Source of the DNA: Phoronis australis
Taxonomy: Eukaryota > Phoronida > Phoronidae
Length of the DNA: 64,000 nucleotides
Direction of reading: 5' to 3'
Assembly: GCA_002633005.1 (NCBI GenBank)
Contig: NMRA01000179.1
Span: forward strand, 689,274-753,273
Shown here: in pieces, positions 20,801-35,800 of the stretch
Layout of the letters: each line of letters opens with the position of its first letter
How positions within the stretch are numbered: the stretch's first letter is position 1
The notes under the pieces: generated by a model
What the model was told of the DNA's origin: nothing
What the model saw: the letters and a program-made list of their open reading frames with translations, nothing else
The model's database searches: none
Translations under genes and position numbers: made by a program

Positions 20801-23800
20801 AGCCGCGTTTGACCAGGTCTCCTAGAAATACTTGTCAGGTAACATTCGCACTAAGAGGCGAAAAGAAGTATTGAAATCGAATCCACCTAGGTACTGTAGG
20901 CTTTGCTGTAAGAACTCATTCACCGGTCAGAAGTCTCCGTCGGGTCATTAACGATCGCCTACACCGACCAGTACATAATTCATTCTGCCCAACTACTCAC
21001 CCCAAATGTATAAGACCGAAACTTCATTGAAGGTGCTCTAACCTTGTTTATGCTTTGGAATTAAATCTTCCAGATAATACGAAACTGTCAATTTCAATAA
21101 CGATTGGTCAGTTTGAACGAAAACTCTGCAGGTTAATATTCATTGTCTGAAATCTTGCGATTTGCGTAACGGCAAAGCAGATACCTGAGCGTTTACGCAG
21201 TTGACCATTCAGGTAATGATCATCACTCATCATTTTTTGTAAGCGACCTTCTTCGGCTCAACGCCCACAACCTGATTTTTAGTTTCCCAGTTTAAGCACC
21301 CTGGCAAGTGTAGTCGGTGTGTACATAAAACGCAGGCGTCAAACGCAACATTTAAGCGTCAGTTTGGACGATCGGCTTGTCTTCCATCCGCAACCTCGAC
21401 GATCACCTGTCCAACGAAGATACACGTTTTGACTTATAGGCGTATAGCCCAGTCGATATTTTGTCAATTTCAACCAATCATCATCTTGCACCAACGGCAG
21501 CGCTTTACGCCAACAAACTGGCATGACTGATGGACTAAAGTGTAAATGTGGTCTGTTGTGCAGACAAATTGGTGCCTAAAATTTATGTTCAGGAAATGTG
21601 AATCCTAGAATTTGTAATGGCGCATTTTCGGAGTTCATCTTTCTACTGCCGATGATTTTTGTTTACGATACTATTCTGTATTCATACAGAACGAATAACA
21701 CACAGGTTAAATCGGTCAGATATGTGTTTATTGTACGTAGTATATGAATGTGCTTTAACACGCGGCTATTAAACATCACTGCAGAAACTAAATAGTAGCA
21801 GCGACGCCACTAAGTTGCATGACAAGGCAAAAAGTCGTTCAAAGTCCGCAATTTTTCACGGTGTTGTAAAAGTAACTAATGACTGCTGATGTTACATCAA
21901 CCAAAGCTCGTGCCGCTGCGTGATACCTGCTTGCTGGCAAGGTACGTAGAGAAGCAGCGAGCCATCCTTTTCACTTTAGGAAAATGCATGAAAATTTTCA
22001 CAATCATCCTTACTAAGGTTTGGTTGACAGAGGGGCAGGTGTCAAAACAGATTCGAGGCAGTAAAATGGTCACTGGAAGGCTCAAAATACCTCGAATCAA
22101 TCCGAAAACCGGAAGATAGCGTTACTATACTAATAGATGCCTAATGAGACAAATGTTTCGAAAATTCGTTGAGGACCTTTGAAGACACAGAGGTAAACGT
22201 AAAAAATACAATTGCCACTAGGAGGCGCACCAGTGGTCCGATCCATCTGAATGTCGTCATATGTGGTCAACTTTAATATTATACTCGCAAATTTTAATAA
22301 ACATCCTATACAGCGTTTAGGAGATACAGCCATGGGCGCAAAAAAAAACAGCGTTGGTTCGCACAAACAGGACCGACACTGAATTAAATAGCTGCTGTCG
22401 CAAGCTCAGATGTCGTTCACTTGAGGCAGTTGGTAGGCATCCAACAAGTTTGACGTGACGTTTGCTTCACAGTTTTGCCGCTGACGAGAACCGTATTCTG
22501 TCTTTGTATTCTCGTATGCAAGTCGCATTCTTGAGGAACTAGGCCCAATCTGACATGAAAATGCATGTAAGTGTGAACTTAATGTCAAGAACATCTCAAA
22601 TATCAAAGTACTGAAAAGATTAAAAAATTGTACACAACACTCACACCAGCGATCCTAAGCTCAGTTTTTGTGCCGATTGTGAAATTATGATTAACTTACG
22701 GTTGTATGTCATGTTAGTTCCGTCTACCCGTTGGAATACACCCTCAATTTTAAGGTCGTTAACACCGATCCAAATGTGCTGCCCGTTATAACCATAGTCA
22801 CGTTTCTGTAAAAATACAATGTACTTTAAACACGTTTCCGCGTGCACATAAACGTAGAATGAAAGTGTGACTGAAATTATAATGCGAAAGTGTCATGCTT
22901 CTATGTATCTGGCTTCTGCCAAACACACAGTTGCTTGACATACACGTGTTACTTTGACAGGATTCTGCCAGACATTTACAAACCTGGATGAACATCCAGC
23001 CAGTATTAGTAAAAAAATGTATCGCTATAAAATAGCTTTATTTGCGAACGGTGGGTGCGTGCGCCAAAACTTGGTCAAATGTTGATGCTGTTCATGTTAT
23101 TTTACTATTTTGAAAAGTGGTCAGTAGGTATAAATCGCTCGACACTTATTTTGTCGCATAGTTTGCCGGGAAAGAAGTGAGTCTGCTAAATGTTATCGCA
23201 ATCATGACAAAAGAATGCTATTTCAGACAGAATCCAAAACTAAGTCGCACGCTTCTTTATCGCCGTAGCTGAAAGCATTTTGTGCATGATTGGTTGGAAA
23301 ATTGAATAACGTTTTCCTGTAAAACCATGCTCTCTGTGCCACGTTTACTGAAAGTGTATTTGGCAGGATGAAGTTCAGTGAATTTTAAGTGTACATGTAC
23401 GTGGCAAAGTTTGGACATCAATTATTTCAGAAAACATTTGCTTTTTGGCACGAATATCTCGAATCGCCCATTAGTAAATTCTGGCAGAAAACGACATGCT
23501 CGCTAGAAGTCTTAACAAAGCGCCCAGCCGCAAACCCGGGTAAAAAAAAAAACGTACATGTATGCACATGTGCATGCCCACTACGCTATCCACTATAACC
23601 ACGTTAGCCAGACATCAACCGGTGAGTAATCCCGTACAATGACACAATTGGGTTACATCAATATCATAGGTCAAGTTTATTGGGGATATATGTAAACGTC
23701 TTAATTCGCATTTTTGAACGTGACAACTCTCAAAAAGTGATCGATGGCTGTATTTTTTTGCTTCTAATATGACTTTGCCATTAAAATAATATAAGATTTT

Positions 23801-26800
23801 AGTCGGCTGATAATCTCTAGAATTACCATTTGTGAATGGAATGATGCACTAGACCGCCAAGCAAAGTGGTTAGAACATTTTTCGTTTTTGTTTTCTTTTG
23901 ATTGTATCGGTCTTTGCACCCTACCGATTGCAATTGTTATCAGCTTAAAGGGAAATTTACACTAATGTGTCTCGTGATTGTCTCAGAGGCAATTGTTTTG
24001 GTAGAAATTGGAAGCAAGATGGAGGCCATTTTTCCTTCTTTGTTTGCGATGCCGTAGCTCCGTGTTTCTGGTGGGATTTTACTAACTCTTCTGTAGAAAG
24101 ATCTTTCCAAGGGCTATCGCAGATGTGTCAGTTGTTATTCCCCAGGTCTGACCGTTCTCGAGTTATTCAATACAGGAGTGTTCTTCACTGAATTGGGTCA
24201 TCGTGTCCCCTGATTGATCTGTCTAAGGCTTGATACGTGGATAGATCTTTTCGAGAGCTATTAGGGTTTTGAAACCGGTTCTTCCTAAGACCTTCTTCTC
24301 GAGATATTGTTGCTTATATGACTGTTTTTGTTGACTGTGCTTCGTTAGCCCATCATACTTGTGATAGAGATTGCATTTTTTCGTCTGATCTACATGGAAT
24401 TTACGTACAGTGTTTACTACTTTTATAACACGAGGACTCATATTCTTAAGCGGAACCAGACTCAACATGTCGCTTTGACAGACATTTTTCGAATCAGTTG
24501 TATGACTGCTATCCAGTGACCATTTTTTTCAAATTTGGTATGTAAATACATGTAGATTTCCCCATAGGCTATCTGGCATTTGGTTTAATATGCGTCGCTG
24601 TCACGGTTGTTGATATTCTCGCTTTCGTCATCGACCTCCCCTAGCAATAAGTCTTTGGTTTTAAGTTATTGGTTCATGCAAATCTACAGCATTAGGTCTA
24701 CACATCTGTAAAGTAGTTCATGTCTGCTCAGAAATTGGCTTGGCAATCACTTTTGGGTTTCATAAAGTGTCCAATTGTGTGTAGCATATTTTTGAAATTC
24801 CAAAATACCTGGTTACCATGACAACAGAGCACAAGTTTGCTACCTCTTTTCATGTTTGGATGCTGACTAAAATGACTTGAACACGGTTGCCTGAATTTTA
24901 ATATGATTGCCATCGAGCCTAAAACTTGTGATCTTGACCGTGAAATACTTGGTTATCGTAATAAAGGTACACTGTACCCCATTCAGCTTAGTACGTGTCA
25001 ATCTACAGTGTAAGTACTTTCGACAAGGTTGCCTGACTCTAACATGAACTTGCCTTCAAACCAGAATAGACGATTTGAATGGCAAAATTCCGGGTTTGCT
25101 GTGGCATCGGTGCATAATTCAGCTTGAACATACCCATAATGCTGCACTGATGATCTTTGAACATGGTTGCCTGTTTCGAAACCTAAAACTTGCTGATTTC
25201 GGCCTGCTAACTAAGAGGTTACTAATCCATGGTGTTTCATTTTTAAATTACAATCAAGAGGATAGCCTTTGGCTTTAGATTAGACCTACACACTGACCGC
25301 TCCTGCTAACTTCTAGACGCCTAGCAACGAAGGAGCCGGTGAGTTCGCCTACTCGATTTCTGTTGGCTTTGACTGCCGGCCAGGTAAATGGTTAACTTAT
25401 GCGTAAGAGGAATGTGGGGATGAAACAAATCGGATTTTGGTAGATTCTGACAAGGAGAATGAAGATGAAACTTTTATACCTGCTCCACAAGATTCAGAAT
25501 GTTTCTCATCTAAATTACTACCAAAGTACATAGTTATGTAGTCAATTACTAAACGGAGACTCAATGGTTGTCCATTCACAGCGCAACAGGTAACCACAAG
25601 GCAAATTTCCTGCTCGTTTTGATTTTAGGTGATCATACCTTAATCAGAATTACCCAATGACCATCCTTGTTTCCAATCTTGTTTAAAAATTCTGTGGCCA
25701 AACTAATGACAAAGAAACGAGAAATACCAAAAAAAGGTATTTTGGCTCTAGATCTGGTTTGTCTGCGTATTCCCGAGGTTTTAAGACAGGGACTCTGGTC
25801 CTACGAAAAACAATGAAGGTGGAGTACAGCGCTGNAGAATGTTTCTCATCTAAATTACTACCAAAGTACATAGTTATGTAGTCAATTACTAAACGGAGAC
25901 TCAATGGTTGTCCATTCACAGCGCAACAGGTAACCACAAGGCAAATTTCCTGCTCGTTTTGATTTTAGGTGATCATACCTTAATCAGAATTACCCAATGA
26001 CCATCCTTGTTTCCAATCTTGTTTAAAAATTCTGTGGCCAAACTAATGACAAAGAAACGAGAAATACCAAAAAAGGTATTTTGGCTCTAGATCTGGTTTG
26101 TCTGCGTATTCCCGAGGTTTTAAGACAGGGACTCTGGTCCTACGAAAAACAATGAAGGTGGAGTACAGCGCTGCATAGTCCCTCCAGGACATTTTGAGAA
26201 TGAAGTATGATTTATTTGTCGCTAATTGAGTAAGACGAATTTTGCAAAAACACCCGATTCCAACATCCTAGGGGATCTTTGAGTTACCTTAGCGTCGCCT
26301 CAGCAGAGAATAACTCGTATTATTTCAGTACTCAGTCAAGCAAACATGCGTCCAGTTGTGTGAACGAAAAGAAGACGGGTTGCATTTTTTCCAAGCATAA
26401 CTGAAATAACGAAGAGTGTAAACGAAATCTTTCCGCCATAGTTTACTATCATTTGTCGTAAACTTTATTTCACCAAGAACCAGTTGCAAAACATTTTGTT
26501 CTCTTTTCAAACGTTGACAATGTTTTGATGGCACTACTTGCTCACCAAACAATACATTTACGCACCATTTTGTTTATCCATTCATAGACTGGATCGTTCT
26601 CAGGAGCGGCTAAAGTCATTCCTCGATAGGCACACACGTCTCGCGCTTCGTGCCACGTTGAGGGAAGAGATTGAAACAGGTAATAATATCCTTCGTGCTG
26701 CCTCAGAAACGACTCCACCCCTAAAATGAAAAACAACAATGTTACTTAATTTGGCACAACTTACTATGCCAAAGCAATGGACTGAGTAATTTTTAGTGGG

Positions 26801-29800
26801 GTTGGCTCGTGTGGATTTTCGATTTGACCAGAAGTGCATGTATGTAACCCCAAAATATGCTATATTATACAAAAAATTGGCAATCCCCAACAAAGCCGAG
26901 TGACTAAGTGACTCAGGCATTTGGTAAAGATGGCCCACACTGGCGTTCCATTAGTGCTAATCAAAGCAGGTATAAAAAGTCAAGATCTATTCTGCATTTA
27001 AAATTCGGCCCGTTTCATGACACATTGTACTTCTGTAGATGTGTGCTATTCCCGCTGTAGTCAAGGGTTTGTTTATCAAGAAAACTGATCTAGGCTTCTA
27101 TTGTGCGAAATAGAGCCATTGCCGCTTTACAGCTGTTTTAACGACAATAAAATAAATAGAGAATCCTATACGAGTCTCAGGTTTTTGGTAGGGTTTGTAT
27201 TCTCACGTGAACCGTAAAAACAATATTTTGCCGAAAAACTCGACGTGTCTATAACTTTCAACACAACTTTTGTAAAAACACGTTTCGCAATGTAAAGTAA
27301 TTCAGTTACTTTTTGTTAATAGTTTATTTTAAGCTTAACAATTGTAAATTGCATTCAGCGTTCTTAGTAAATATTCTAGTCAGAATATGATAAACAGTCT
27401 TTGAAGTTGTAATATTAAAACTTAAAAATGTTGATAAATAACTGTCAGTAAGGCTTCCCCGCGCTTGAGCACTGAATTGACCTGGAGACAGCACAGATAG
27501 ACAGTCTCGCCGCGTTTTTTGAGTTGGGCCTCGTCTCGTTGATATGGAATTCGCCGCCGAAGACGGGTCCGTTTAAGAATTTGTTTGTCCTTCCGAATGG
27601 GAATACGTAAGTGGCGGATCTAGGATATCACTAGAGGGGTTCCAACATTTTGTTTGTAAACATTTGTTCCAAGCACGATTGTAGATGTGCATAGCACCGA
27701 ATGGGGGGAAATATCCTGGGCGGGAGGGGGCAAACCCCCCTCTCGCCCAGGATATTTTTCTGTTTTTTTTCTCTAAAAATCAAGCATTTTCCTTGATTCC
27801 CGAAGTATTTCCAAGAAAAAAAGGCAAAAAACGAGGAAAGTCAACCAGCAAAAACTGCAAGTTTCACGGATTTAAAACGACCCAGCGGATAGAGCGCGCG
27901 TGCTTTACCACTGCACCACCACGATTTAACTCCTAATCTTAGACCTACTTACTTATGGTCCACAGCGTTTGCGCGCGAAAACTCCTTTTTGTAATGCTTA
28001 TTACATGTTTTATAATTTTGTGCAATCAGTTCGTAACAAATTTGTTATATTTAAAATAATCTTCGATTGCCCAAAAGGCCAAATGCGTTTTTTGTGTTGG
28101 CATTAATGACGCGATTGCTTTGGAAATCGTTTTAAGTTAAGGTTTGACTAAGAGAGAATGATGAGTTTCTGAGTGATTCACTATAGCTTCGATTAAAACT
28201 GACATCTTACCAGCAGCTTCTGTTTTTTCACCATCACTCAGATTCCAGTTTCTTTAAAAAATGAAGTAATTTTCTTCATTGCACAGTAGAGCAGACGACG
28301 GAAACGGAGTCGTAGTGCCCAGCGCCACAACCGGTCGCCTGAGATATCGCTGGAGAGCCTCTACTTAGCCACAGCTCCGTTACGATTGCGCCGTTTTCCG
28401 AATTTGACACTTTAAATTGGATCTGAGCCCCCCCCAAATATTAAAACTGTACACATTTAAATCTTGTTTCAGCCATATAATTTTAACTACCGGGGTTAAT
28501 TGACAAACTTAACATTTCCCTACGCTCTTGCTGTTTTATTTTTGCAGCATCCAGTGGGGAGGCGAACCCCCTGCCCCCCCCCNTACAGTTGCGACACCCA
28601 ATTTGTCAATCGTATTTTTGTCACCTTCTTGGAATACCGGCATTGTTTGGTTGGCGCAGGTTTGGTGTTTTAATGTTTTACAGACAACAAAATGTAAGGC
28701 GTATAAATTTTTGCTCTGCACTACTTTGAGATTCGCCCATGTAATATAAAAATACGTACTCGGTGTTATTAACCAGTCGTGTCGTAACACATGCCAGGTA
28801 ATGTGAGATACTGATTTATCGTGAGCTGAAACTAGTGATTTTTCGAAGTATTTTGCTTGTTGATCAAATCTTGGCCACATAATCAACAGAAATCTATATA
28901 ACGAAAACAAGACTGTATTATACCCGATGATGACATTGAGATACATGTATAACGAAACGCCGTAATGTACATACGACTAAGCACTGTGTCTTAATTGCAT
29001 TGCTTCTGAAAGTAAATACGTACCGTGTAATTACGAGAGTCGATTCGGCAAGTTTGAAAGCCAAGAACATAAAAAACAATGCAACCAAATCAAATAAAAT
29101 CAAAGACGTACGTGTACCAATGTCAGAAATGTTGGTCTCGACAGAGCACAATCGTCTCATCAGCACTTCAGGGAATGGCAGATTAAAGCTTTTTGAAAGA
29201 GTGCGAGGAACCGACGAATATGTAATTAATGTCTCCAGTAAGTACAATTTGAAAAAAACGAGCTGTTAACTAATGTACATGTAGTATCTCAAAGCTACGT
29301 GGAGTATATTGTAAAAAGCAAATAATGTGAGATTTTGTTGATTCACGTTAACGTACTGTCTCCCTAAGTTAAATAAAACTTTGGTAGCCGCTCGTGCAAC
29401 CTTCCGCGACGATAACACGCTCACAATCCACTAATTCAGACCCTGTTCTTACACCACTTTATGTTCTTAACCGGTAGACTTGAGCCAGAACGAGTTTGCG
29501 ATTTGGTAACTTCTTATGGCAAAGTCCTTTAACGAATCAAAATAAAATGTGTAAAAAGCGTAAAGATACATCTGCTGTCATAGGTCGTGAGTCGAAGGAG
29601 TTGTGGGGTTCGTGGGTTGAACTGGTCGTGGGTTGAGTGTGTCGTGGGGTGTGGGAGTTAAGGGGGTTTTAGAACAATCCCCATGACTGCCAGCTTGTGT
29701 CTGACAGTCTACAGAGTTGACCTTTGGTTTTACTGTGGTCAGATCAAAGATAGAATATATCGGGACAAAACTAATAATACAGAACAATCAGTTTACATAA

Positions 29801-32800
29801 AGATGCCAACCTGTTGTAATCATTCCTGTATCGCACACGTAAGTTATCTCCGCCTTCGCTGGGCGGCATTTGGAGCAGAATAACGACTGTTTATCCACCA
29901 ATTCCACGTAACAATGTGAGTAGTTGGAGCACTCCTTCTGTACTTCGTCCGTGACATCGACACACATGGTGTATTCCTCATGGATGTTGGTCGCGCAAAT
30001 TGTGGAATTTAGCACCTCGATCAACCCATCAGGTTCAAACTGATGGCTGCTGGCACATGACATTTCAAAGTATAGGCCTCCGTGTTTTTTGCGCTTTTCT
30101 AAAGAATACATAAGAATGATTTTCTGTTTTAATGACGAGGAAACAGTCATCATTTACAAGTTGCTACAGAACGCAGTCAATTCCCGGCTGGCGATCCCGG
30201 AACATGCGTTTTCTAAGTGATCACAGCTTAGGCTAAACCTTAAATTTGAATCCGAACCTGTGCGCATTTTTTGATAACTACAATGTACGTCACCATCTTT
30301 ACCTACTTTTTCGCGATTAGTCTAGTCACACGGACATTAGTAACGCGGAGACAGCTGATCTCATGTGAGTTTTAATTGCCAATTTATTATATGAATTTAT
30401 TAAATTTATGCAACGTTTTTAATGTTTTTAGAAAGTTTAGCCAACCAGGAGAAAATTTAACCGTTATTCTGACAAGTTATTTAGCAGTATTAAGTTTGAC
30501 TCTCGTGAGAACAACTGGAAGTTACACACGTAAGTTCCAATTAAAAATATTCCGTGACACTTGCATTGTTTGTAATGATTATCAAAAAATGAAAAACTGG
30601 CGATTTCCAAGAGTTTACGTCCCATTTTTTCATCTTGCAATATGTTAAAATGATACCAAACTCGGTTTTGATCTATCAACAGATATTAAAAAGGACTTTC
30701 CAATACAATTCTCTAAAGCAAAATCGAATGCTCTGTGACCTTCGAAACCCCTCACGAGATTGAAGCAGTCTTTTAAATGGAAAAGCGTGACCAACGCCTA
30801 AACTTAGTTACTCTACAAAGACCACCAATAAAGAATGATAACAAATATATGGGACAGAATGTACATGTATGTGGTTTCAGTTAAATTCTGCTATTGTCGT
30901 TCATGTGAGGATAAAGTGGTGCATTAACGGGTGTCAGAGCGAGGATTGGTTGAAATAACCACAACAGTGTTTACACTGTATGTCCTTTTAATAGATATTA
31001 CTTGATTTGGGTTCTTGATTTCTGAGCTTGTGATTGGCAAAAGAGGCACATCTTACTGAATACTGCTTTAATAGAACATAAAAATCTGAGGTTTTTTAAT
31101 AAAAATTTAGCCAAATGTCGGATTTTTTCGAATATCAAATGCCTGAAGATACACCTAGCCCCCTCCCNTGCCACTGTTGTTACGGAACGTGGCCTATCAA
31201 TACATGTAGATTACTAGCTGGAACCCGTGCAAGCTAGGAATACCAGCTAGTGTAAGGGAATCAGCTTTCACTGTACATGTAGTTACGCAAGATATGGAGT
31301 TTGCCCTGGTGATAAGTGCTTAGTATAAATATTCCGTAACAGCTGTGGTGTTCGCAATGCTATTTACTTATCATTTGTTATGGTCATTATTTTTTTCTTA
31401 AAGGTTTCATTTCTTTTGTTGAACGTCCATGTTTACAGTTTTTTCGCCGTACACAAATGTGATGTTGATAATACCACGAAACACATGTACCTACACGCAA
31501 TATTATTACCATACAGTGCCTCGAATTCACATGTACAAATATATTCATGAATGTACGTTTCACGTTTGTACTGTAGCTGTACATGTAGTTATCAAAGTCC
31601 CCAATCTAATTGTCTCTATACTATTCCCATCACAGTAGAGCGTGGAGTCGATTGCTGTGGGGACATATTGTGGCAAAGAGAACGCAGTGGCTTTGGCATC
31701 TGTAATACGTACAGCAGCTTCTTCGAGACACGTCTCACACCCCTATCTCCCAACAAGCACGCCTCTCTTAACGTTTCCACTACCTGACCTCTACTGTGCG
31801 CAGATCTTAAATGATATTTGACCCGATACAAGGAGGAGTAGTGTTTGTAGGCAAAAAAGTTCAATGTTCTTCAGACGAAAGTAAACACGGCCTCTCTTTT
31901 CCTATTATGAAGATGAAGTTTTGCAGTTGAACCAGTAATCGAGGTCTTTAATCACTTATACACAAAAAGGTATTTCCAATATCGAGGTGTTTTTGTAGTA
32001 ACCGCTACCTGTAAAAGATAACAGAACATATACAACACAAGATCAAGCACAATTGGTAGCCATTTTGATATGCTTGTACCAGTGTTCTGCACGACCAGTT
32101 TTAACCAGTAGCTTCAACAGGTTTGCCGATACTCAAGTTTAGGTAACCTGCAACACATAACATTCAACATGCAAGTGTCATACATGAAAATTAATGCAAT
32201 TCTGTATTTGATCAATCTTATTTCATAACTTGGTAACTGTTGACTTAGTAATGAAACTAAAACAGTATCAGAAAGGACAATGAGTTTTTGTCACACGGCC
32301 ACTGATATGCAGTAGATTTTGGGAACTTAGTTGAGTCATTATTTGGGACTGTTTCATGCAACCGGCCACAGGAAGACTAGAAGTACATGTATGAGCCATG
32401 AGTCAGAAAATGCAAGTGAAATTGGCAGTGAGAAGAGTTATTCGTTGGTTTCTGATGATAAAATTCCTGACACGGAACCCTCGTGGTTTGCTACGGTCCG
32501 GGTCAAGGTAAACTCTACCATAAAGAACTTGGAGAACTTCACTTATTCTGTGGACTTCGTAATCAACACTGCCAACGAAGCCCACAGACGGTCCAAGAAA
32601 AATGAAGAACTCGTTGAAAAGGGGGGTTGGAGTGCCAAAAATTCAACAGAGAATTGCCAGAAAAGTGTGTAAATTTAGCATGCCACTTAGGACGCAGCAA
32701 TTTGCTGTGTTTAGGGCTACAAGAGGAAGAAGTCAAGTGCTGTGAGGATGTTGCACAGGCATTTATTATTAAGAAATTAAGGCTTCAATTGGATAAAGTA

Positions 32801-35800
32801 TGTTTCAGTCAAGTAAAAAGCGAAACCAAGACCAATTACAGCGACACTCGCTTTCTAGAAGCAAAAGGAATGTGTTCTCGGTTTAAGTTGAAATGCACAG
32901 ACTTCTATGTGAGTGGGGTTTTCCCCACAAGCACATGGTTGCTAGTAGAAAAGTACTATTTCAGTACGTCAAGGCCGCAAATGTTTTGAAAATGAAAGCC
33001 TCGCTGAAAAGATTCAAACTGCCCATTGAGGAAAAAGATTACACAATCAATATCAATATCAATATGAATCAATAAAAATAGAAGTATTTCAATTACTGTT
33101 TCAAAAAAAAAGAATCAGTTCATGAAGAGTTAATGCAGGAATGCAATGGCACCAAAAATTTCAGAAAATTTTGTAAATTGCGAAAAGATTAAAGAAGGTG
33201 GGAAGGCAAAAAGTACTTCTGTGGCTTGGAAAAACGAAGCTTTGTTAATGCAACAATAGCTAGAGTGATCAAGCTCTCTGGTGAAACTTTGACGAATCAA
33301 ATAGAAAGTTGAAGAGAATTATTAAAAAAAAAACAAAATACTATATGCTTTTAGAGTCAACGAATGTGGAATGAAAAATATCAATGATATTGTGGAAATT
33401 GAAAATATCCAAAAATTTATTGACGTCGATCGAGCAAGTCTAGATGCTGTTATTAGTCCATGAGAAATAAACGTTACTTCAAAGAGCATTTGGAGAGTTT
33501 CTCGCTTATACTGGTCACCGCTCAGACTCTCTTAGCCCCACACAACTTTTACCATGCCTATGCAACACGTGCTTTCTATTGATGTAGGCCTAGATCTGAG
33601 CTAATGAAGTGGAAAGGTAATAGACGTGATTTTTCCTGGGGTTTACAGGTTAGACGGGGGGGCGGGGTGTTTTGACCCCAGGGTATAAAACCCCAAAAAT
33701 GAACTTGCATAAAAGAGGAAATTCGAAAAAAAATCATTACTGCTATGGATAAAGCATTATTTCAAATAAACAAAAATACCAGTTATGACATGAAAAACTT
33801 CTGTGTTGTTAATTGAGACAATTATTAATTAATGACCAATTAACGATTCTTTAAACTTTTTAAGAGCAACGGGAATTCTTTTTCCAAAAGATTGTTTTGT
33901 AACTCTGGACACCATATGCACAACTTACTGTAATTCCTAATTTTTCCTGGTGTTTGCAGATAAGACAGGGGTGGCTGGATTCCAAGGGACAATACTGAAC
34001 TTGCATAAAAGGGAAGTGCAAACATTTTGATTGATGCTTTAAATAACATTTTTATTAAAAGGGAAAAAGTCATTCGCAACTTAAGATATGAAAAGTGTTG
34101 GGGGTTTTAATTAAGAACCAATAATTATCGAGCAATTAATTATTTATTTAATCGCAAGAAGCCACGGATGAACCAGTTTCAACACCCAGATACCAAGTTT
34201 AGCAAGCTTCCTGAAATTTCTGGTCGTGCACTATTCCTTGTACCCCACAACCTCAATTCAGAAACTACGCTAATGTGGGTTGGATTTCACGCATGTCTTC
34301 ACTAAGATAAGTTGTCAAAGCAAATTGTTGATTGTATGCCGAAACTGAGCCAACCCGTCACCAAAAAATGACGTGGACACATGCGCACATCTCTGAAGTG
34401 TGTGGAGGAATTCTGACAGTTGTATGGTCTGTTTACATACAATCTAGATGTTGCAAAGACTGCACATTGAATCCAAGTCACCAATCAGCCGGATTTCAAA
34501 AAAGTCTTAATAATTTTTGGGGTATTCCACATTCTTATTTGTTATTTTGAGCCATTGGAATGTTTATCCCAGAATCGGGTGGACCATCAATGTTAACAGA
34601 CTCGAGTGTATTAGCAGCGAGATCTCTGAGAGTCTTCATAGAATGCTTAAACTACATTCGGTGTAAATGACTTCACCCAATGCTTGCCTTGCGTTGAAAA
34701 CGTTACTTTTCCGACGGTTCAGGAAGGAATATGGTAAAGCAGGCTTGGTTCTCCTGGAATTGCAGAATGTTCCCCTAGAAAAGAGGACAGATGTTCATGG
34801 TATCTGTAGCTCAACACTATTGTAAGAGCTTTTTGAAGCTTTTGAGAGGTTTTAGAAGAGCGTTGGAAATGAAGATCTTGGTTGAACAGCATACTTTTGG
34901 GCAAGGTATATTCTAATACATACATATCTACCACACTGTTGAACGCGCAGTTAGAGGAACATACATTGATCTCTTAGCCACCATGTTGACACCAATTACT
35001 GGTCCGTTTTTGCAACAAACAGACAGGACTGTGGACACTGGATGTCAAAATACCGACTTGTCTTGATGACTTTAGATACATGTAGTTCCCATCCTGGAGG
35101 CTTTTTCAGTCAGACGATCGAAACATGATTTTTTCGCGAATGCTGATGCCGCTTCTCGAAAGACGGGATATACATGTACATTGTCCACAAACAACTACAG
35201 TTCAAGAGTACGGTGGAGTGTCACCAAGAGCAGCCAAGCTGCGTTTGTGAATGCAGCTCTCATTATGGTCGGATTGGGGAATAGAGGAGACACTCAAACT
35301 GACATTAGTCCAGCCAGAATAACAAGGAAAGAGAATGACGATCTGTAGAAGATCATCAAGCAGATTGATTCTAGTGCCAATCCTTTCACACTTGATCCAA
35401 GCTTCCCTCTCATCCACGTCAGCACTGGAAATTGTGTAACAGATGTCACGAGTGCATCACTGTTAATCATTCCAGAAGGCGGCAAAAACAGTACAAGAAG
35501 GCCTCGAAAGTGCAGAGAGCTTCGAAAAACAATTTCGTAAAAATCCTCTTCGTACCTTTGTTAATGAGTGTGTGACCAATTGAAAATCAAACAAAATCGC
35601 AAGATGTACTGATGTACTTCTTGGCGGCATTGCCTTTACATCACCAACAAGTGACATTGATCTCGAGCATGTATCCTCATTTCCTCTGACACCAGTACCA
35701 CTGTCAATGTGTAACAATGATGGGATGATGGCTTACACAGATAAAAGCAAATTGCAATTTGTTCCAATTTCTAGAAAGCACTGTCAGTGACCATGGCAGC

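Noticed and set aside
22406-22606. Candidate third C-type lectin exon (reads HWA after the TYN of exon 2)
   Set aside because: It meets a stop at once and lacks EPN, WND and the cysteines; the exon at 20428-20538 fits in phase and motif.
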